The notes under the pieces: generated by a model
Seen by the model: only the letters and a program-made list of their open reading frames with translations
What the model was told of the DNA's origin: nothing
Databases searched by the model: none
Shown here: piece after piece, positions 42,287 through 51,734 of the stretch
Numbering within the stretch: the first letter of the stretch is position 1
Layout of the letters: each line of letters opens with the position of its first letter
Assembly (NCBI GenBank): GCA_015066785.1
Contig: SVNT01000001.1
Span: 1-64,000, forward strand
Origin: Ruminococcus sp.
GTDB taxonomy: Bacteria > Bacillota > Clostridia > Oscillospirales > Ruminococcaceae
Reading direction: 5' to 3'
Length of the DNA: 64,000 bases
Made by a program: the position numbers and the translations under genes

Positions 42287-43150
42287 ATGAGAGCTGCAGA
42301 AAACTGGAAAGATTATCGTCTTATAGACACGACGAACTCGGAAAAGCTCGAGATATGGAAGGATATAATACTTGTCCGTCCCGACCCGCAGGTTATCTGG
42401 AAAACTCCGAAAAAATCACCCTTGTGGAAAGAGGCACACGCACATTACAGGCGTTCATCGCAGGGCGGAGGAAGTTGGGAATACCGCAAGAAATTCGCAC
42501 AAGAGTGGCAGATAAACTACGGTGAGCTTACATTCAACATAAAGCCTACGGGCTTCAAGCATACAGGACTTTTTCCCGAGCAGGCAGTCAACTGGGACTG
42601 GATGAGCGAAAAGATAAAGAATGCAGGCAGACCGATAAATGTCCTCAACCTCTTTGCTTATACGGGAGGGGCGACCCTTGCCTGTGCCGCAGCGGGAGCG
42701 TCTGTATGCCACGTTGACGCATCAAAGGGAATGGTGCAGTGGGCAAGGGACAATGCGGCGGCATCGGGGCTTACCGAAAAGCCGATACGCTGGATTGTCG
42801 ACGACTGCGAAAAGTTCGTTCAGCGTGAAATAAAGCGTGGCCGAAGATACGATGCGGTGGTTATGGACCCGCCTTCATACGGCAGAGGGCCGGGAGGAGA
42901 GGTCTGGAAGCTGGAGGACAGCGTATTCGACCTTGTGAACCTCTGTTCGCAGGTGTTGTCGGATAAGCCGCTTTTCTTCCTGCTCAACAGCTATACAACG
43001 GGGCTTTCACCCTCGGTTATGTCGTACATAATCGGTGAAACGGTAGGAACAAAATACAGCGGAAAGATTTCCGCCGATGAAATAGGACTTCCCTGCGAGG
43101 AAAGTAAAATGGTACTTCCCTGCGGAAGTACTGCAATATGGGAGGAATAG
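42287..43150 (+). CDS. Class I SAM-dependent methyltransferase (RlmI-like)
   Basis: A 287-residue Rossmann methyltransferase of the Methyltrans_SAM type related to 23S rRNA cytosine methylases. Motif I is VLNLFAYTGGATLACAAAGA, the acidic residue in HVDASKGMVQWARDNA binds the SAM ribose, and the catalytic-type motif is VMDPPSYGRGPGG. No N-terminal PUA domain is present, unlike RlmI. The short gaps to glmM and the next gene suggest one transcript. Target RNA is unknown. Confidence 0.87.
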   Translation: MRAAENWKDYRLIDTTNSEKLEIWKDIILVRPDPQVIWKTPKKSPLWKEAHAHYRRSSQGGGSWEYRKKFAQEWQINYGELTFNIKPTGFKHTGLFPEQAVNWDWMSEKIKNAGRPINVLNLFAYTGGATLACAAAGASVCHVDASKGMVQWARDNAAASGLTEKPIRWIVDDCEKFVQREIKRGRRYDAVVMDPPSYGRGPGGEVWKLEDSVFDLVNLCSQVLSDKPLFFLLNSYTTGLSPSVMSYIIGETVGTKYSGKISADEIGLPCEESKMVLPCGSTAIWEE

Positions 43151-43153
43151 GGT

Positions 43154-43633
43154 ATGAAACTCTATATCAAGCAGAAGGTTTTTACAATAGGCGATAATTT
43201 CGAAGTCTTTGATGAAAATCAGAATACAGTCTTCAAGGTGAACGGAGATTTGTTCAGAATGCTCAGCAAGTTTCACCTCAAGGACAGCAACGGGAATGAA
43301 ATCTTCACTATCGAAAGACGATTTTCTTTCGGTTACAGCTATGAAATCAAGACGGGCGGAAGAACGGTTGCCATTATAAAGAAGCAGATGGCTTTCTTCA
43401 ATGCAAACTTTGATATTCAGGCGTTCACAGGGGATACATTTCTTGCGGACGGAAATGTTTTTGGCTGGGATTTTACCATCACCAAGAACGGAGCGCCCTA
43501 TGCAACACTTTCGAAGAAGCTGCTTTCATGGGGTGACAGCTACGAAATCGAAGTCTACGACAATGCGGAGCTTGCCTTTGCAACTGCCATTGTTGTTGCA
43601 ATCGACAACTGCATACATAACGAAAACCGATAA
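43154..43633 (+). CDS. LURP-one-related family protein
   Basis: A 159-residue all-beta protein of the LURP-one/scramblase-like fold: [29 protein letters not shown], then paired strands [19 protein letters not shown] and [10 protein letters not shown]. The family forms a 12-stranded beta barrel around a central helix and may act at membranes, but bacterial function is unknown. It begins 3 bp after the methyltransferase stop. Confidence 0.85.
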   Translation: MKLYIKQKVFTIGDNFEVFDENQNTVFKVNGDLFRMLSKFHLKDSNGNEIFTIERRFSFGYSYEIKTGGRTVAIIKKQMAFFNANFDIQAFTGDTFLADGNVFGWDFTITKNGAPYATLSKKLLSWGDSYEIEVYDNAELAFATAIVVAIDNCIHNENR

Positions 43634-43659
43634 AAAATCAACAATCGGAAGGAAAAACG

Positions 43660-44526
43660 ATGGAAAATATAATCACTGCGAACGGCGTCTGGTTTCACTA
43701 TCAGAATGAATATATGGATGAGGACGCTCCGATAAAGGAAGTGCTCAAGGGTGTTTCCCTCAATGTGAAGAGGGGAGAGTTCCTTGCAATTCTCGGGCAT
43801 AACGGCTCGGGAAAATCGACAATCGCAAAGCACTTCAACGCAATACTTACCGCAACGAAGGGAAAGGTCACCGTTGAGGGAATAGACGCCTCCGACGAGA
43901 GCAGGCTTTTCGACATCCGTCAGCATGTGGGAATGGTATTCCAGAACCCCGACAACCAGATAGTTGCAACTATCGTTGAGGAGGATGTCGCATTTGCACT
44001 GGAAAACCTCGGCGTTGAACCGAAGGAAATGCGTGAAAGGGTAGACGACGCACTCAAATCCGTAGGGATGTATGATTTCCGTGAGCATGCGCCGCATCAG
44101 CTTTCGGGCGGACAGAAACAGCGTGTCGCAATCGCAGGAATTATTGCGATGTGCCCCGACTGCATTGTTCTGGACGAGCCTACGGCAATGCTTGACCCGA
44201 GAGGGCGCAAGGAAGTTATGAAAACCATACGACGCCTGAACAAAGAAAACGGCGTGACGATAATCCTCATAACGCACTATATGAACGAGGCCGCACAGGC
44301 AGACAGAATAGTCGTTATGGACGAAGGGCAGATTATTATCGAGGGGAAACCGAAGGAGGTATTCTCTCAGGTGGAAAAGCTTAAGGAAGTGGGACTTGAT
44401 GTTCCGCAGGTGACTGAGCTTGCGTATCAGCTCCGCAAAAACGGGGTGGATATTCCGCAGGATATAATCACAGAGGAAGAATGTGTTGACGCACTCGTGA
44501 AAATAATTGAGAAAGCAGGAAAGTAA
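43660..44526 (+). CDS. ecfA1: ECF transporter ATPase subunit EcfA1
   Basis: A 288-residue ABC ATPase of the energy-coupling factor module that powers vitamin uptake. Walker [11 protein letters not shown]-loop [10 protein letters not shown], signature [13 protein letters not shown], Walker [14 protein letters not shown] and switch histidine ITHYM are intact. The FQNPDNQ form of the Q-loop is specific for EcfA1. The C-terminal domain of about 50 residues is usual. Confidence 0.94.
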   Translation: MENIITANGVWFHYQNEYMDEDAPIKEVLKGVSLNVKRGEFLAILGHNGSGKSTIAKHFNAILTATKGKVTVEGIDASDESRLFDIRQHVGMVFQNPDNQIVATIVEEDVAFALENLGVEPKEMRERVDDALKSVGMYDFREHAPHQLSGGQKQRVAIAGIIAMCPDCIVLDEPTAMLDPRGRKEVMKTIRRLNKENGVTIILITHYMNEAAQADRIVVMDEGQIIIEGKPKEVFSQVEKLKEVGLDVPQVTELAYQLRKNGVDIPQDIITEEECVDALVKIIEKAGK

Positions 44527-44527
44527 A

Positions 44528-45391
44528 TTGGCAATGATTAAGACGGAAGACTTGACCTATGTTTATAGCGCAGGTACTCCCTTTGAAAAAACTGCAATCA
44601 ATAAAATAAATCTCGAAATCGAAGAGGGCGAACTGGTGGGAGTTATCGGGCATACGGGCTCGGGTAAGTCCACGCTGATACAGCACCTCAACGGACTTCT
44701 GAAACCGTCGTCGGGCAAGGTGTTCATCGACGGAGAGGATATCTGGAAGGACAAGGCAACAACCGTTGCAACAAGATTTAAGGTGGGTCTTGTTTTTCAG
44801 TACCCCGAATATCAGATTTTCGAGGAAACGGTATACAAGGATATTGCTTTCGGACCCAGGAATATGGGACTTTCCGAAGAAGAAGTCGATACCCGTGTCC
44901 GTGAAACAGCAAGGCTCGTCGGCATAAAGGAGGAGCATCTCGAAAAATCTCCGTTTGAGCTTTCGGGAGGGCAGAAAAGGCGTGTAGCCATTGCGGGAGT
45001 TATGGCAATGCGACCAAAGGTACTTATTCTCGATGAGCCTACGGCAGGACTTGACCCTAAAGGACGGGACAAGATACTCGACAAAATCCGTGAGTATCAT
45101 CACGAACAGAAATCCACGGTACTTCTTGTAAGTCACAGTATGGAGGATGTTGCAAAGATAGCATCAAAAATACTCGTCATGAACAAGGCGGAGGTTTTCT
45201 GTTACGATGAACCGCCCGCAGTTTTCGGGCAGGCGGCTGAGATTTCAAAGCTCGGTCTTGATATACCGCAGATTACAAAGGTGTTCAATATGCTCGGTGA
45301 AAAGGGCTACAATGTCGCTGACGATGTATATACAATACCTTACGCAGTCAAAAAGCTGCTTGCACACCTCGGAAAAGGGGGTGCGGAATAA
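44528..45391 (+). CDS. ecfA2: ECF transporter ATPase subunit EcfA2
   Basis: A 287-residue partner ATPase. Walker A GHTGSGKST, Q-loop FQYPEYQIFEET (the EcfA2 form), signature LSGGQKRRVAIAG, Walker B VLILDEPTAGLDPKG and VSHSM are intact. The start is probably the TTG at 44528, 7 bp after AGGA, one base past the ecfA1 stop; an ATG at 44534 is the alternative. Its stop overlaps the ecfT start (TAATG). Confidence 0.93.
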   Translation: MAMIKTEDLTYVYSAGTPFEKTAINKINLEIEEGELVGVIGHTGSGKSTLIQHLNGLLKPSSGKVFIDGEDIWKDKATTVATRFKVGLVFQYPEYQIFEETVYKDIAFGPRNMGLSEEEVDTRVRETARLVGIKEEHLEKSPFELSGGQKRRVAIAGVMAMRPKVLILDEPTAGLDPKGRDKILDKIREYHHEQKSTVLLVSHSMEDVAKIASKILVMNKAEVFCYDEPPAVFGQAAEISKLGLDIPQITKVFNMLGEKGYNVADDVYTIPYAVKKLLAHLGKGGAE

Positions 45392-46191
45392 TGCTGAAGG
45401 ATATTACCCTCGGGCAGTTTTTCCCCGGGGATTCCGTGGTGCATCACATTGACCCACGATTTAAAATCATCATCACCGCACTTTTCATCACAATGCTTTT
45501 CTGTACCGATTCATTTGCGGGACTCGGCGTTGCGGCGTTCTATGCGCTGATGTCAATCCTGATTTCAAGGATACCGCTGAAGATGATAATAAAGGGGCTC
45601 AAGCCGATTGTTCCGCTTATTATTTTCACTTCGGTGCTGAATGTATTTTTCATCGACGGTGAAACGCTTTTTGCGTGGAATTTCATCCGCATCACATACG
45701 AAGGCGTGCGTACTGCGGCATTTATGATAATCCGTATCGTGTGTCTTATCGCAGGAACTTCCCTGCTGACATACACGACCTCGCCGATTACTCTTACCGA
45801 TGCTATTGAACAGCTTCTGGCACCGCTGAAGAAAATCGGCGTGCCCGTGCACGAGTTCGCAATGATGATGACTATTGCGCTGAGGTTTATCCCCACGCTT
45901 ATCGAAGAAACCGACAAGATTATGTCTGCACAGAAGGCTCGTGGTGCCGACCTTGAAACAGGCGGTCTTATGAAGCGTGCAAAGGCGCTTGTGCCGATAC
46001 TCATTCCGCTTTTCGTGTCTGCTTTCAGGCGTGCGGAGGAGCTTGCCGTTGCTATGGAATGTCGTTGTTATCACGGCGACGAGGGGAGAACACGCCTCAA
46101 GCAGTTGAAATCAGGCTTTAAGGATTACGCCGCACTTGCAATCACAATGTATTTCTTTGACATAATTATTTTTATCAACTGTATTTTTTAG
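45391..46191 (+). CDS. ecfT: ECF transporter transmembrane subunit EcfT
   Basis: A 266-residue membrane protein that couples the two ATPases to exchangeable substrate-binding S subunits. It begins LGQFFPGDSVVHHIDPRFKII, the family start, and the coupling helices carry the Ala-Arg-Gly motif in SAQKARGAD and a second one in AVAMECRCYHG (replacing the usual AMxARG/ARCY pattern). No S subunit is encoded nearby, as expected of a shared group II module. Confidence 0.93.
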   Translation: MLKDITLGQFFPGDSVVHHIDPRFKIIITALFITMLFCTDSFAGLGVAAFYALMSILISRIPLKMIIKGLKPIVPLIIFTSVLNVFFIDGETLFAWNFIRITYEGVRTAAFMIIRIVCLIAGTSLLTYTTSPITLTDAIEQLLAPLKKIGVPVHEFAMMMTIALRFIPTLIEETDKIMSAQKARGADLETGGLMKRAKALVPILIPLFVSAFRRAEELAVAMECRCYHGDEGRTRLKQLKSGFKDYAALAITMYFFDIIIFINCIF

Positions 46192-46206
46192 GAGAGTTTT
46201 ATTTTT

Positions 46207-46944
46207 ATGAGAAACATAAAGGTCACGGCGTGTTACCGTGGCACAAAATATCACGGATTTCAGCGTCAGAACAACGCTGTCACAATCCAGCAGATAATAG
46301 AAGATAATCTCTCCGTAATTCTCGGGGGGCAGAAGGTTGTGATACAAGGGTGCTCACGCACGGATACGGGCGTTCACGCACTTGAGTATTGCTTTTCCTT
46401 TCAGACGGAGCGTGAAATTCCACTCAAAGGGATTGAACGTGGACTGAATTCCGCACTCCCGAAGGATATATCCATACTTTCCTGCGAGGAGGTTGACGAG
46501 GATTTTCACGCACGGTTTTCCTGCAAGGGAAAGGAATATATCTACAAGCTCCATTGTAGCGAAAGCCCCAATCCGTTTATGCAGGACCTTGCATACCACT
46601 ACCGTAGGAAATTCAATCTTGCTCTTATGCAGGAGGAATGCAAGGCGTTTATCGGCACGCACGATTTCAAGGCGTTCTGTTCGACGGGCTCGGACAAGGA
46701 CATCACCGTGCGCACGATATACGATTTCACCGTTGAGCAGAACGGCACCGAGGTTATAATGCGTGTGTCGGGCGACGGATTTCTTTACAATATGGTAAGA
46801 ATAATGGTGGGAACTTTACTCTGGATAAACGAGGGGAAAATTCCCGCAGGTACTCTTGCCGATATAATCGAAAGCAAGGACAGAGGACGTGCGGGAAAAA
46901 CCGCACTTGCCTGCGGACTTTATCTTAACAAGGTTTTTTATTGA
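46207..46944 (+). CDS. truA: tRNA pseudouridine(38-40) synthase
   Basis: A 245-residue TruA that isomerises uridines 38-40 in the anticodon arm. The catalytic Asp is in CSRTDTGVHALEY; YRGTKYHGFQRQ at the start and VSGDGFLYNMVRIMVGTLL near the end are typical. Gene order ecfA1-ecfA2-ecfT-truA is conserved in Firmicutes. Confidence 0.96.
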   Translation: MRNIKVTACYRGTKYHGFQRQNNAVTIQQIIEDNLSVILGGQKVVIQGCSRTDTGVHALEYCFSFQTEREIPLKGIERGLNSALPKDISILSCEEVDEDFHARFSCKGKEYIYKLHCSESPNPFMQDLAYHYRRKFNLALMQEECKAFIGTHDFKAFCSTGSDKDITVRTIYDFTVEQNGTEVIMRVSGDGFLYNMVRIMVGTLLWINEGKIPAGTLADIIESKDRGRAGKTALACGLYLNKVFY

Positions 46945-46958
46945 GAGGGTGAAAGGAT

Positions 46959-48140
46959 TTGGCAACCGAATACGATCTGATTGAACTGCAGAAACGCCGC
47001 CGTGCAAAAAAGCGCAAGCGTTTCATAGTCAAGGTCATTATTGTTATACTGATTGTTGCCGCAGGGGTTACGGCGTATATTCTCCGTGACAAATGGCTTC
47101 CGTTTTTTGAAGGGATAGGCACACGCTATCATTCAACTGTCAATAAGAATAACGGAGAGCTTGCCGAGGGTAACTTCCCGATAAGCGTTTCGGGAAATTC
47201 CGATTATCAGACGGCAGTTGTCGGCTCGTACATAACATACCTCGACGATACGCATTTCTATATGTACTCCTCTGACGGTGAGCTTGTTGCCGACAGACAG
47301 CATACCTACTCAAAGCCGATAATGAAAGCGGGCGGACAGAGGGTGCTTCTCTACGATAGTGGCGGAAAGAAAATAAGCGTCGAAGGAAAGCAGAAAACCG
47401 TATATACAAAGACGCTTGAAAAGAATATAATTCTTGCGAGAATAAGCTCAAACGATATGGTTGCGGTCGTTACCGAGTCGGACAACTTTGCCTGTGAGCT
47501 CAAGGTCTTCAAATCCGATGGAACGGAATGTTATTCTCTCAAGAACGCAGACGAAAGAATTGTGGATGTCTGCTTCAAAAACGCAAATGACGGTTGTATA
47601 GTCACAACAATATCAGCGTCGGGCGGAAAACTGGTGTCTACGCTTTACAGCTATGACTTCAACCGCTCCGAGCAGAACTGGAACACCGAAAAAATACCGA
47701 CAATGGTTATGAACGTCGATGTTATGAGCGACGGAACTATCATCGCATTCGGCGATGACAGATGCGTTTATGTCGGAAAGGACGGAACGGTAGGCGGAAG
47801 CTACGAGTATCCCGCAAATCTGGTGGATTACGAGTGCGGTTCGGGAACGGTAGCGCTTATTTTCGAGAACGAGGAACTCCGCAAGCACACGCTTGTACTT
47901 ATGACAGATGTCGAGCAGGAGAGTAAGGTAATTGAACTTGACAGCTCTGCGAAGAGTATTCATGTCGCAGGCGACCACACGATGCTCCTGACGGACAACA
48001 AGCTGGTGGAATATACTCAGAACGGCACTGTTGTGGCAACCGCTGATGTCAGCGACGATTATTTCGATTTTATAAGACTAGGGAAGTATATGTTCCTCAA
48101 GGGTTATACCGAGATAAACAGGATTGATTATTCATATTAA
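46959..48140 (+). CDS. DUF5711 family protein, membrane-anchored beta-propeller-like
   Basis: A 393-residue protein with a basic cytosolic start (LQKRRRAKKRKRF), one membrane helix (about 23-43) and a large outer domain of repeated beta strands (GSYITYLDDTHFYMYSSDGELVA; SDGTIIAFGDDRCVYVGKDG), reminiscent of a PQQ-like propeller. It resembles DUF5711 proteins of Ruminococcus relatives, next to CvpA-type genes. The start is a TTG at 46959 with GAGGG 9 bp upstream; no ATG fits. Role unknown, probably at the envelope. Confidence 0.78.
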   Translation: MATEYDLIELQKRRRAKKRKRFIVKVIIVILIVAAGVTAYILRDKWLPFFEGIGTRYHSTVNKNNGELAEGNFPISVSGNSDYQTAVVGSYITYLDDTHFYMYSSDGELVADRQHTYSKPIMKAGGQRVLLYDSGGKKISVEGKQKTVYTKTLEKNIILARISSNDMVAVVTESDNFACELKVFKSDGTECYSLKNADERIVDVCFKNANDGCIVTTISASGGKLVSTLYSYDFNRSEQNWNTEKIPTMVMNVDVMSDGTIIAFGDDRCVYVGKDGTVGGSYEYPANLVDYECGSGTVALIFENEELRKHTLVLMTDVEQESKVIELDSSAKSIHVAGDHTMLLTDNKLVEYTQNGTVVATADVSDDYFDFIRLGKYMFLKGYTEINRIDYSY

Positions 48141-48157
48141 TGTAAGGAGATAATATT

Positions 48158-49048
48158 TTGGGAAGTCAGTTTGCATGGTTTTATGATGTTTTCACACTTG
48201 CAATTATCTGTATATGCATCTATGTCTGCGGAAAGCGTGGGTTTCTCCGTTCGGTGCTTATGATGCTCGGATACATTGTGGCGATTGTATTTTCGTATTT
48301 CTTTTCGGGGTGGGTATCTCCCGAAATCTACGAAAGTGCAGTAAAGCCCGTCGTGATTGAATATATCACAGAAAAAACAGAAAACATAGATCCGATAGAG
48401 GAAATTCAGAATACACTCAACAGTAAGTACGGTGTGTTCGGCATAAACTTCGGAAAAAGCAGGATAAGGTCACTTCTTTCTGAGGACAGGGAAGAAACTA
48501 TGGCGAATATCTCCGACTACATTTCGGAAAAGTCGATGGTTGATATTACAAGCAACGGCGGAGACGAAATCATCGGAAATATGATAAGCGACGAAATCAA
48601 CGAAAAATTCCGTCAGTTCCTGCCGACCGAATTCGGTGCAATCAATATAAATCTTGACGATAACGAAGTCTGGGCGGATGTTATCCGTGCAATAAAGGGC
48701 GAGGAATCTTCCCTTGCAATTTTCGTCGAGGAATACATAGTACGTGGCATAGTCATCTCAATCGTAAGACTTGTGGTATTTATCCTTGCGTTCTGTATCC
48801 TTGCGATTGCGGTAAAGGTGCTGTCAAAGGTACTTAAAATTGTTGACCACATACCGCTTGTCAATTCGGCAAATACTATTCTCGGCGGTGCGATAGGACT
48901 CATACAGGGTGCTATGTCGGTGTATGTGATTTCGCTGGCGGTAAGACTTCTCATTTCAATCGGCGGAAACGATATGATTTTCTTTAATATCTCAACTATC
49001 GAACAGACATATCTGTTCAGGTTATTCTATAACATTCGCATATTCTAA
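48158..49048 (+). CDS. CvpA family membrane protein
   Basis: A 296-residue protein. The first 60 residues hold two helices around a KRGFLRSVLMMLGYIVAIVFSYFFSGW motif typical of CvpA. A soluble insertion of about 130 residues follows, then two more helices, with VDHIPLVNSANTILGGAIGLIQGAMSVYV giving the family's C-terminal signature. It is longer than the E. coli protein (162 residues) because of the insertion. The TTG start at 48158 is 8 bp after AAGGAGA. CvpA proteins are linked to colicin V production and envelope stress in enterobacteria; the role here is unknown. Confidence 0.8.
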   Translation: MGSQFAWFYDVFTLAIICICIYVCGKRGFLRSVLMMLGYIVAIVFSYFFSGWVSPEIYESAVKPVVIEYITEKTENIDPIEEIQNTLNSKYGVFGINFGKSRIRSLLSEDREETMANISDYISEKSMVDITSNGGDEIIGNMISDEINEKFRQFLPTEFGAININLDDNEVWADVIRAIKGEESSLAIFVEEYIVRGIVISIVRLVVFILAFCILAIAVKVLSKVLKIVDHIPLVNSANTILGGAIGLIQGAMSVYVISLAVRLLISIGGNDMIFFNISTIEQTYLFRLFYNIRIF

Positions 49049-49062
49049 CGGAGGTAAAACAG

Positions 49063-51333
49063 ATGCTTTGTACCAGATGCAAAAAGCGTATGGCGGTGGT
49101 GTTCATTACCGCTATGCAGGGAAATGAAAGAAAAAATGAGGGACTCTGCCTTGTCTGTGCAAAAGAACTCGGAATACCGCAGGTCAAGGAATATATGGAC
49201 CAGATGGGGATTTCCGACGACGATGTAGAGCAGTTCTCTGAGCAGATGCTCGAATACGGCGATGATATGGGCGACTATGGCGAGGACTTCGAAATGGGCG
49301 GAGCGGGTACTGCTATGCCCGAATTCATACAGAATTTCTTGTCGGGCGCAAATCATTCCGAAAATGACGGAGAGTCGGGCGGAGAAAAGAAGAAAAAGAA
49401 AAAGGAAAAGAAGGAAAAGCAGAAAAAACTTAAGTTCCTTGACAGCTATTGTACGCATCTTACAAAGCGTGCAAGGGACGGCGAGCTTGACGCTATAATC
49501 GGTAGGGACAAGGAAATCTCGAGAGTAATACAGATACTCTCACGACGCACAAAGAACAACCCCTGCCTTATCGGTGAGCCGGGTGTCGGAAAAACTGCGA
49601 TTGCCGAGGGTATCGCCCTTCGTATCGCAAGCGGAGATGTGCCTTTCAACATAGCAAACAAGGAGCTTTATCTTCTTGACCTTACTGCGCTTGTTGCTGG
49701 TACGCAGTTCCGTGGACAGTTTGAGAGCAGGGTGAAGGGACTTATTGACGAGGTAAAGGCAGAGGGGAATGTAATTCTCTTTGTCGACGAAGTTCACAAC
49801 CTTGTCGGAACAGGCGACAGCGAGGGTACAATGAACGCTGCGAATATCCTCAAGCCCGCACTTTCAAGAGGCGAAGTGCAGGTAATCGGTGCGACGACAT
49901 TCAAGGAATACAGAAAGTACATCGAAAAGGACAGCGCACTTGAAAGAAGATTTCAGCCCGTAACGGTTACGGAGCCTACGATAGACGACACAATAAGCGT
50001 ACTTTCGGGAATAAAGACGTACTACGAGAAATTCCACAAGGTTGTTGTTCCCGATAATATTGTAAGAGCGTGTGCGGTGCTTTCGGAAAGATACATCAAT
50101 GACAGATTTCTTCCCGACAAGGCAATAGACCTTCTTGACGAGGCGTGTACACGTACATCCATAAGAAGTACGGAACTTGAAGAACACCAGAAAACAGCTG
50201 AAGAACTCGAAAAGCACAGAAAGCTCGTTGAAAGCCACGAGGCAAGCGAAAGCCCCGACTACGAAGTAATCGCAATGGAAAAGTCGGAGGTTATGCGTCT
50301 TGAAGGCAGACTTGCAGAGCTTGACGAAAAGGTGAAGGAAATCAAGGTCACCGAGGAGGATTTGTCGGCGGTAATCGAACTCTGGACGGGAATACCTGCA
50401 AACAAAATCCTTGAGAGCGAATTCAAGAAAATCGCAACTCTTGAGGACAGACTGAAAGAAAAAATTATCGGGCAGGATGAGGCGATAGAGCTTGTCGCAA
50501 AGGCTATAAAGCGTACAAGAGTACAGCTTACAAAGCGTCGCAGACCTGCGAGCTTTATCTTCGTAGGGCCGACAGGTGTGGGAAAAACAGAACTTGTAAA
50601 GGTTATCGCAAATGAGCTTTTCGACAGTGTTGACCCGCTTATCCGACTTGATATGACCGAGTTTATGGAAAAGCACTCCGTGGCGAGAATTATAGGCTCT
50701 CCTCCGGGATATGTCGGCTATGACGATGCAGGTCAGCTTACCGAAAAGGTAAGAAGAAAGCCATACTCGGTAATCCTTTTTGATGAAATAGAAAAGGCAC
50801 ATCCCGATGTTATGAATATTCTTCTCCAGATACTTGACGAAGGCAAGGTAAACGATGCGCAGGGAAGAACGATAAACTTCGAGAACACAATAATTGCGAT
50901 GACATCGAACGCAGGCTCAAGCAACAGAACGGCAATGCTCGGTTTCAACAAGACTGAAAACGATGTTTCCAAGGAAAAATCAATGAAGGCGTTGCAGGAA
51001 TTCCTGCGCCCCGAATTCCTCAGCCGTGTTGACGAGGTTGTTGTCTTCGGCAATCTCACAAAGGACGACTTTGCGAAGATTGCAGGTCTTATGCTTGAGG
51101 AAATGCGTGAGCCTCTCCTCGAAAAGAATATCACACTTGAATATGACGACAAGGCTCTCGAAAAAATCGCCGAGGGTAGCTACGGCGGAAAATACGGCGC
51201 CAGAGATATCCGCAGATATATCCGCAAGAATATCGAGGATAAGGTCGCAAATATCATCATTGACAGCGGAGTTGTCGGCGTAGGCAAGGTGATTATCACC
51301 GCAGAAGAAGAATTAATCGTAAAAGGCGAATAA
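49063..51333 (+). CDS. clpE: Clp ATPase with N-terminal zinc finger (ClpE-like)
   Basis: A 756-residue Hsp100 AAA+ unfoldase with two nucleotide-binding domains. The N-terminus has a zinc finger, CTRCKKR and CLVCAKE, as in ClpE and McsA, instead of the double Clp-N repeat of ClpC. A linker contains a strongly basic run (about 107-125). D1: Walker A GEPGVGKTA, Walker B VILFVDEVHNL. A middle coiled coil (about 365-440) follows. D2: GPTGVGKTE and ILFDEIEKAH. MLGF near residue 626 is a likely ClpP-binding loop. The protein would feed substrates to ClpP, probably under stress, but no CtsR box is visible upstream and it ends the ruvC run. Confidence 0.9.
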   Translation: MLCTRCKKRMAVVFITAMQGNERKNEGLCLVCAKELGIPQVKEYMDQMGISDDDVEQFSEQMLEYGDDMGDYGEDFEMGGAGTAMPEFIQNFLSGANHSENDGESGGEKKKKKKEKKEKQKKLKFLDSYCTHLTKRARDGELDAIIGRDKEISRVIQILSRRTKNNPCLIGEPGVGKTAIAEGIALRIASGDVPFNIANKELYLLDLTALVAGTQFRGQFESRVKGLIDEVKAEGNVILFVDEVHNLVGTGDSEGTMNAANILKPALSRGEVQVIGATTFKEYRKYIEKDSALERRFQPVTVTEPTIDDTISVLSGIKTYYEKFHKVVVPDNIVRACAVLSERYINDRFLPDKAIDLLDEACTRTSIRSTELEEHQKTAEELEKHRKLVESHEASESPDYEVIAMEKSEVMRLEGRLAELDEKVKEIKVTEEDLSAVIELWTGIPANKILESEFKKIATLEDRLKEKIIGQDEAIELVAKAIKRTRVQLTKRRRPASFIFVGPTGVGKTELVKVIANELFDSVDPLIRLDMTEFMEKHSVARIIGSPPGYVGYDDAGQLTEKVRRKPYSVILFDEIEKAHPDVMNILLQILDEGKVNDAQGRTINFENTIIAMTSNAGSSNRTAMLGFNKTENDVSKEKSMKALQEFLRPEFLSRVDEVVVFGNLTKDDFAKIAGLMLEEMREPLLEKNITLEYDDKALEKIAEGSYGGKYGARDIRRYIRKNIEDKVANIIIDSGVVGVGKVIITAEEELIVKGE

Positions 51334-51348
51334 TTTTTTGAAAAAGTG

Positions 51349-51377
51349 TTGACAAGGTATATTTTATATGGTATAAT
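51349..51377 (+). promoter_or_regulatory. tRNA cluster promoter
   Basis: TTGACA (51349-51354), 17-bp spacer, TATAAT (51372-51377), full consensus, 15 bp after the clpE stop. Confidence 0.93.
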
Positions 51378-51416
51378 AAATATCGTCTTAGAGAGGACGG
51401 TATTTATTATACATAT

Positions 51417-51490
51417 GCGGGTGTAGTTCAATGGTAGAATCCCAGCCTTCCAAGCTGGTTGTGTGGGTTCGATTCCCATCACCCGCTCCA
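51417..51490 (+). tRNA. tRNA-Gly (anticodon TCC)
   Basis: 74 bases including encoded CCA. Acceptor GCGGGTG pairs with CACCCGC; the anticodon loop CTTCCAA gives TCC; T-loop GGTTCGATTCC is present. Confidence 0.96.
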
Positions 51491-51513
51491 ACTCGGTTAA
51501 TCCGAGTTTTTTT
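51491..51513 (+). terminator. Terminator-like hairpin between tRNA-Gly and tRNA-Arg
   Basis: A 6-bp stem (ACTCGG 51491-51496 with CCGAGT 51502-51507) and six T residues, directly after tRNA-Gly and 2 bp before tRNA-Arg. No promoter lies between the tRNAs, so it must leak or serve in processing. Confidence 0.6.
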
Positions 51514-51515
51514 CT

Positions 51516-51592
51516 GCGCCTTTAACTCAGTTGGATAGAGTAACTGCCTTCTAAGCAGTAAGCCACTGGTTCGAGTCCAGTAAGGCGCGCCA
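51516..51592 (+). tRNA. tRNA-Arg (anticodon TCT)
   Basis: 77 bases with encoded CCA. Acceptor GCGCCTT pairs with AAGGCGC; anticodon loop CTTCTAA gives TCT. Confidence 0.95.
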
Positions 51593-51620
51593 TTCCGCAA
51601 ATTGAGTTTTGCGGAAATAT

Positions 51621-51698
51621 GGTGGATATAGCGTAGCTGGTTAACGCGTCAGTTTGTGGCACTGAAGACCATGGGTTCGAATCCCATTATCCACCCCA
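51621..51698 (+). tRNA. tRNA-His (anticodon GTG)
   Basis: Acceptor GTGGATA (51622-51628) pairs with TATCCAC; the extra G at -1 (51621) pairs with C73, the histidine identity element. Anticodon loop TTTGTGG gives GTG. CCA is encoded (51696-51698). A stem of TTCCGCAAA and TTTGCGGAA (51593-51615) separates it from tRNA-Arg. Confidence 0.95.
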
Positions 51699-51700
51699 CG

Positions 51701-51734
51701 AAAAAAGACCTGTACAAAAGTACAGGTCTTTTTT
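51701..51734. terminator. Bidirectional terminator after the tRNA cluster and pflA
   Basis: A 15-bp perfect stem (51701-51715 with 51720-51734, AAAAAAGACCTGTAC arm) with a 4-base loop. Its last bases overlap the pflA stop. Confidence 0.92.

Noticed and set aside
43555..44277. A 240-residue minus-strand frame across ecfA1
   Set aside because: Antisense shadow of an intact ABC ATPase gene; composition is rich in Cys, His and Tyr as expected of shadows.
49864..50802. A 312-residue minus-strand frame across the ClpE-like gene
   Set aside because: Antisense shadow; the plus-strand gene has all AAA+ motifs intact.
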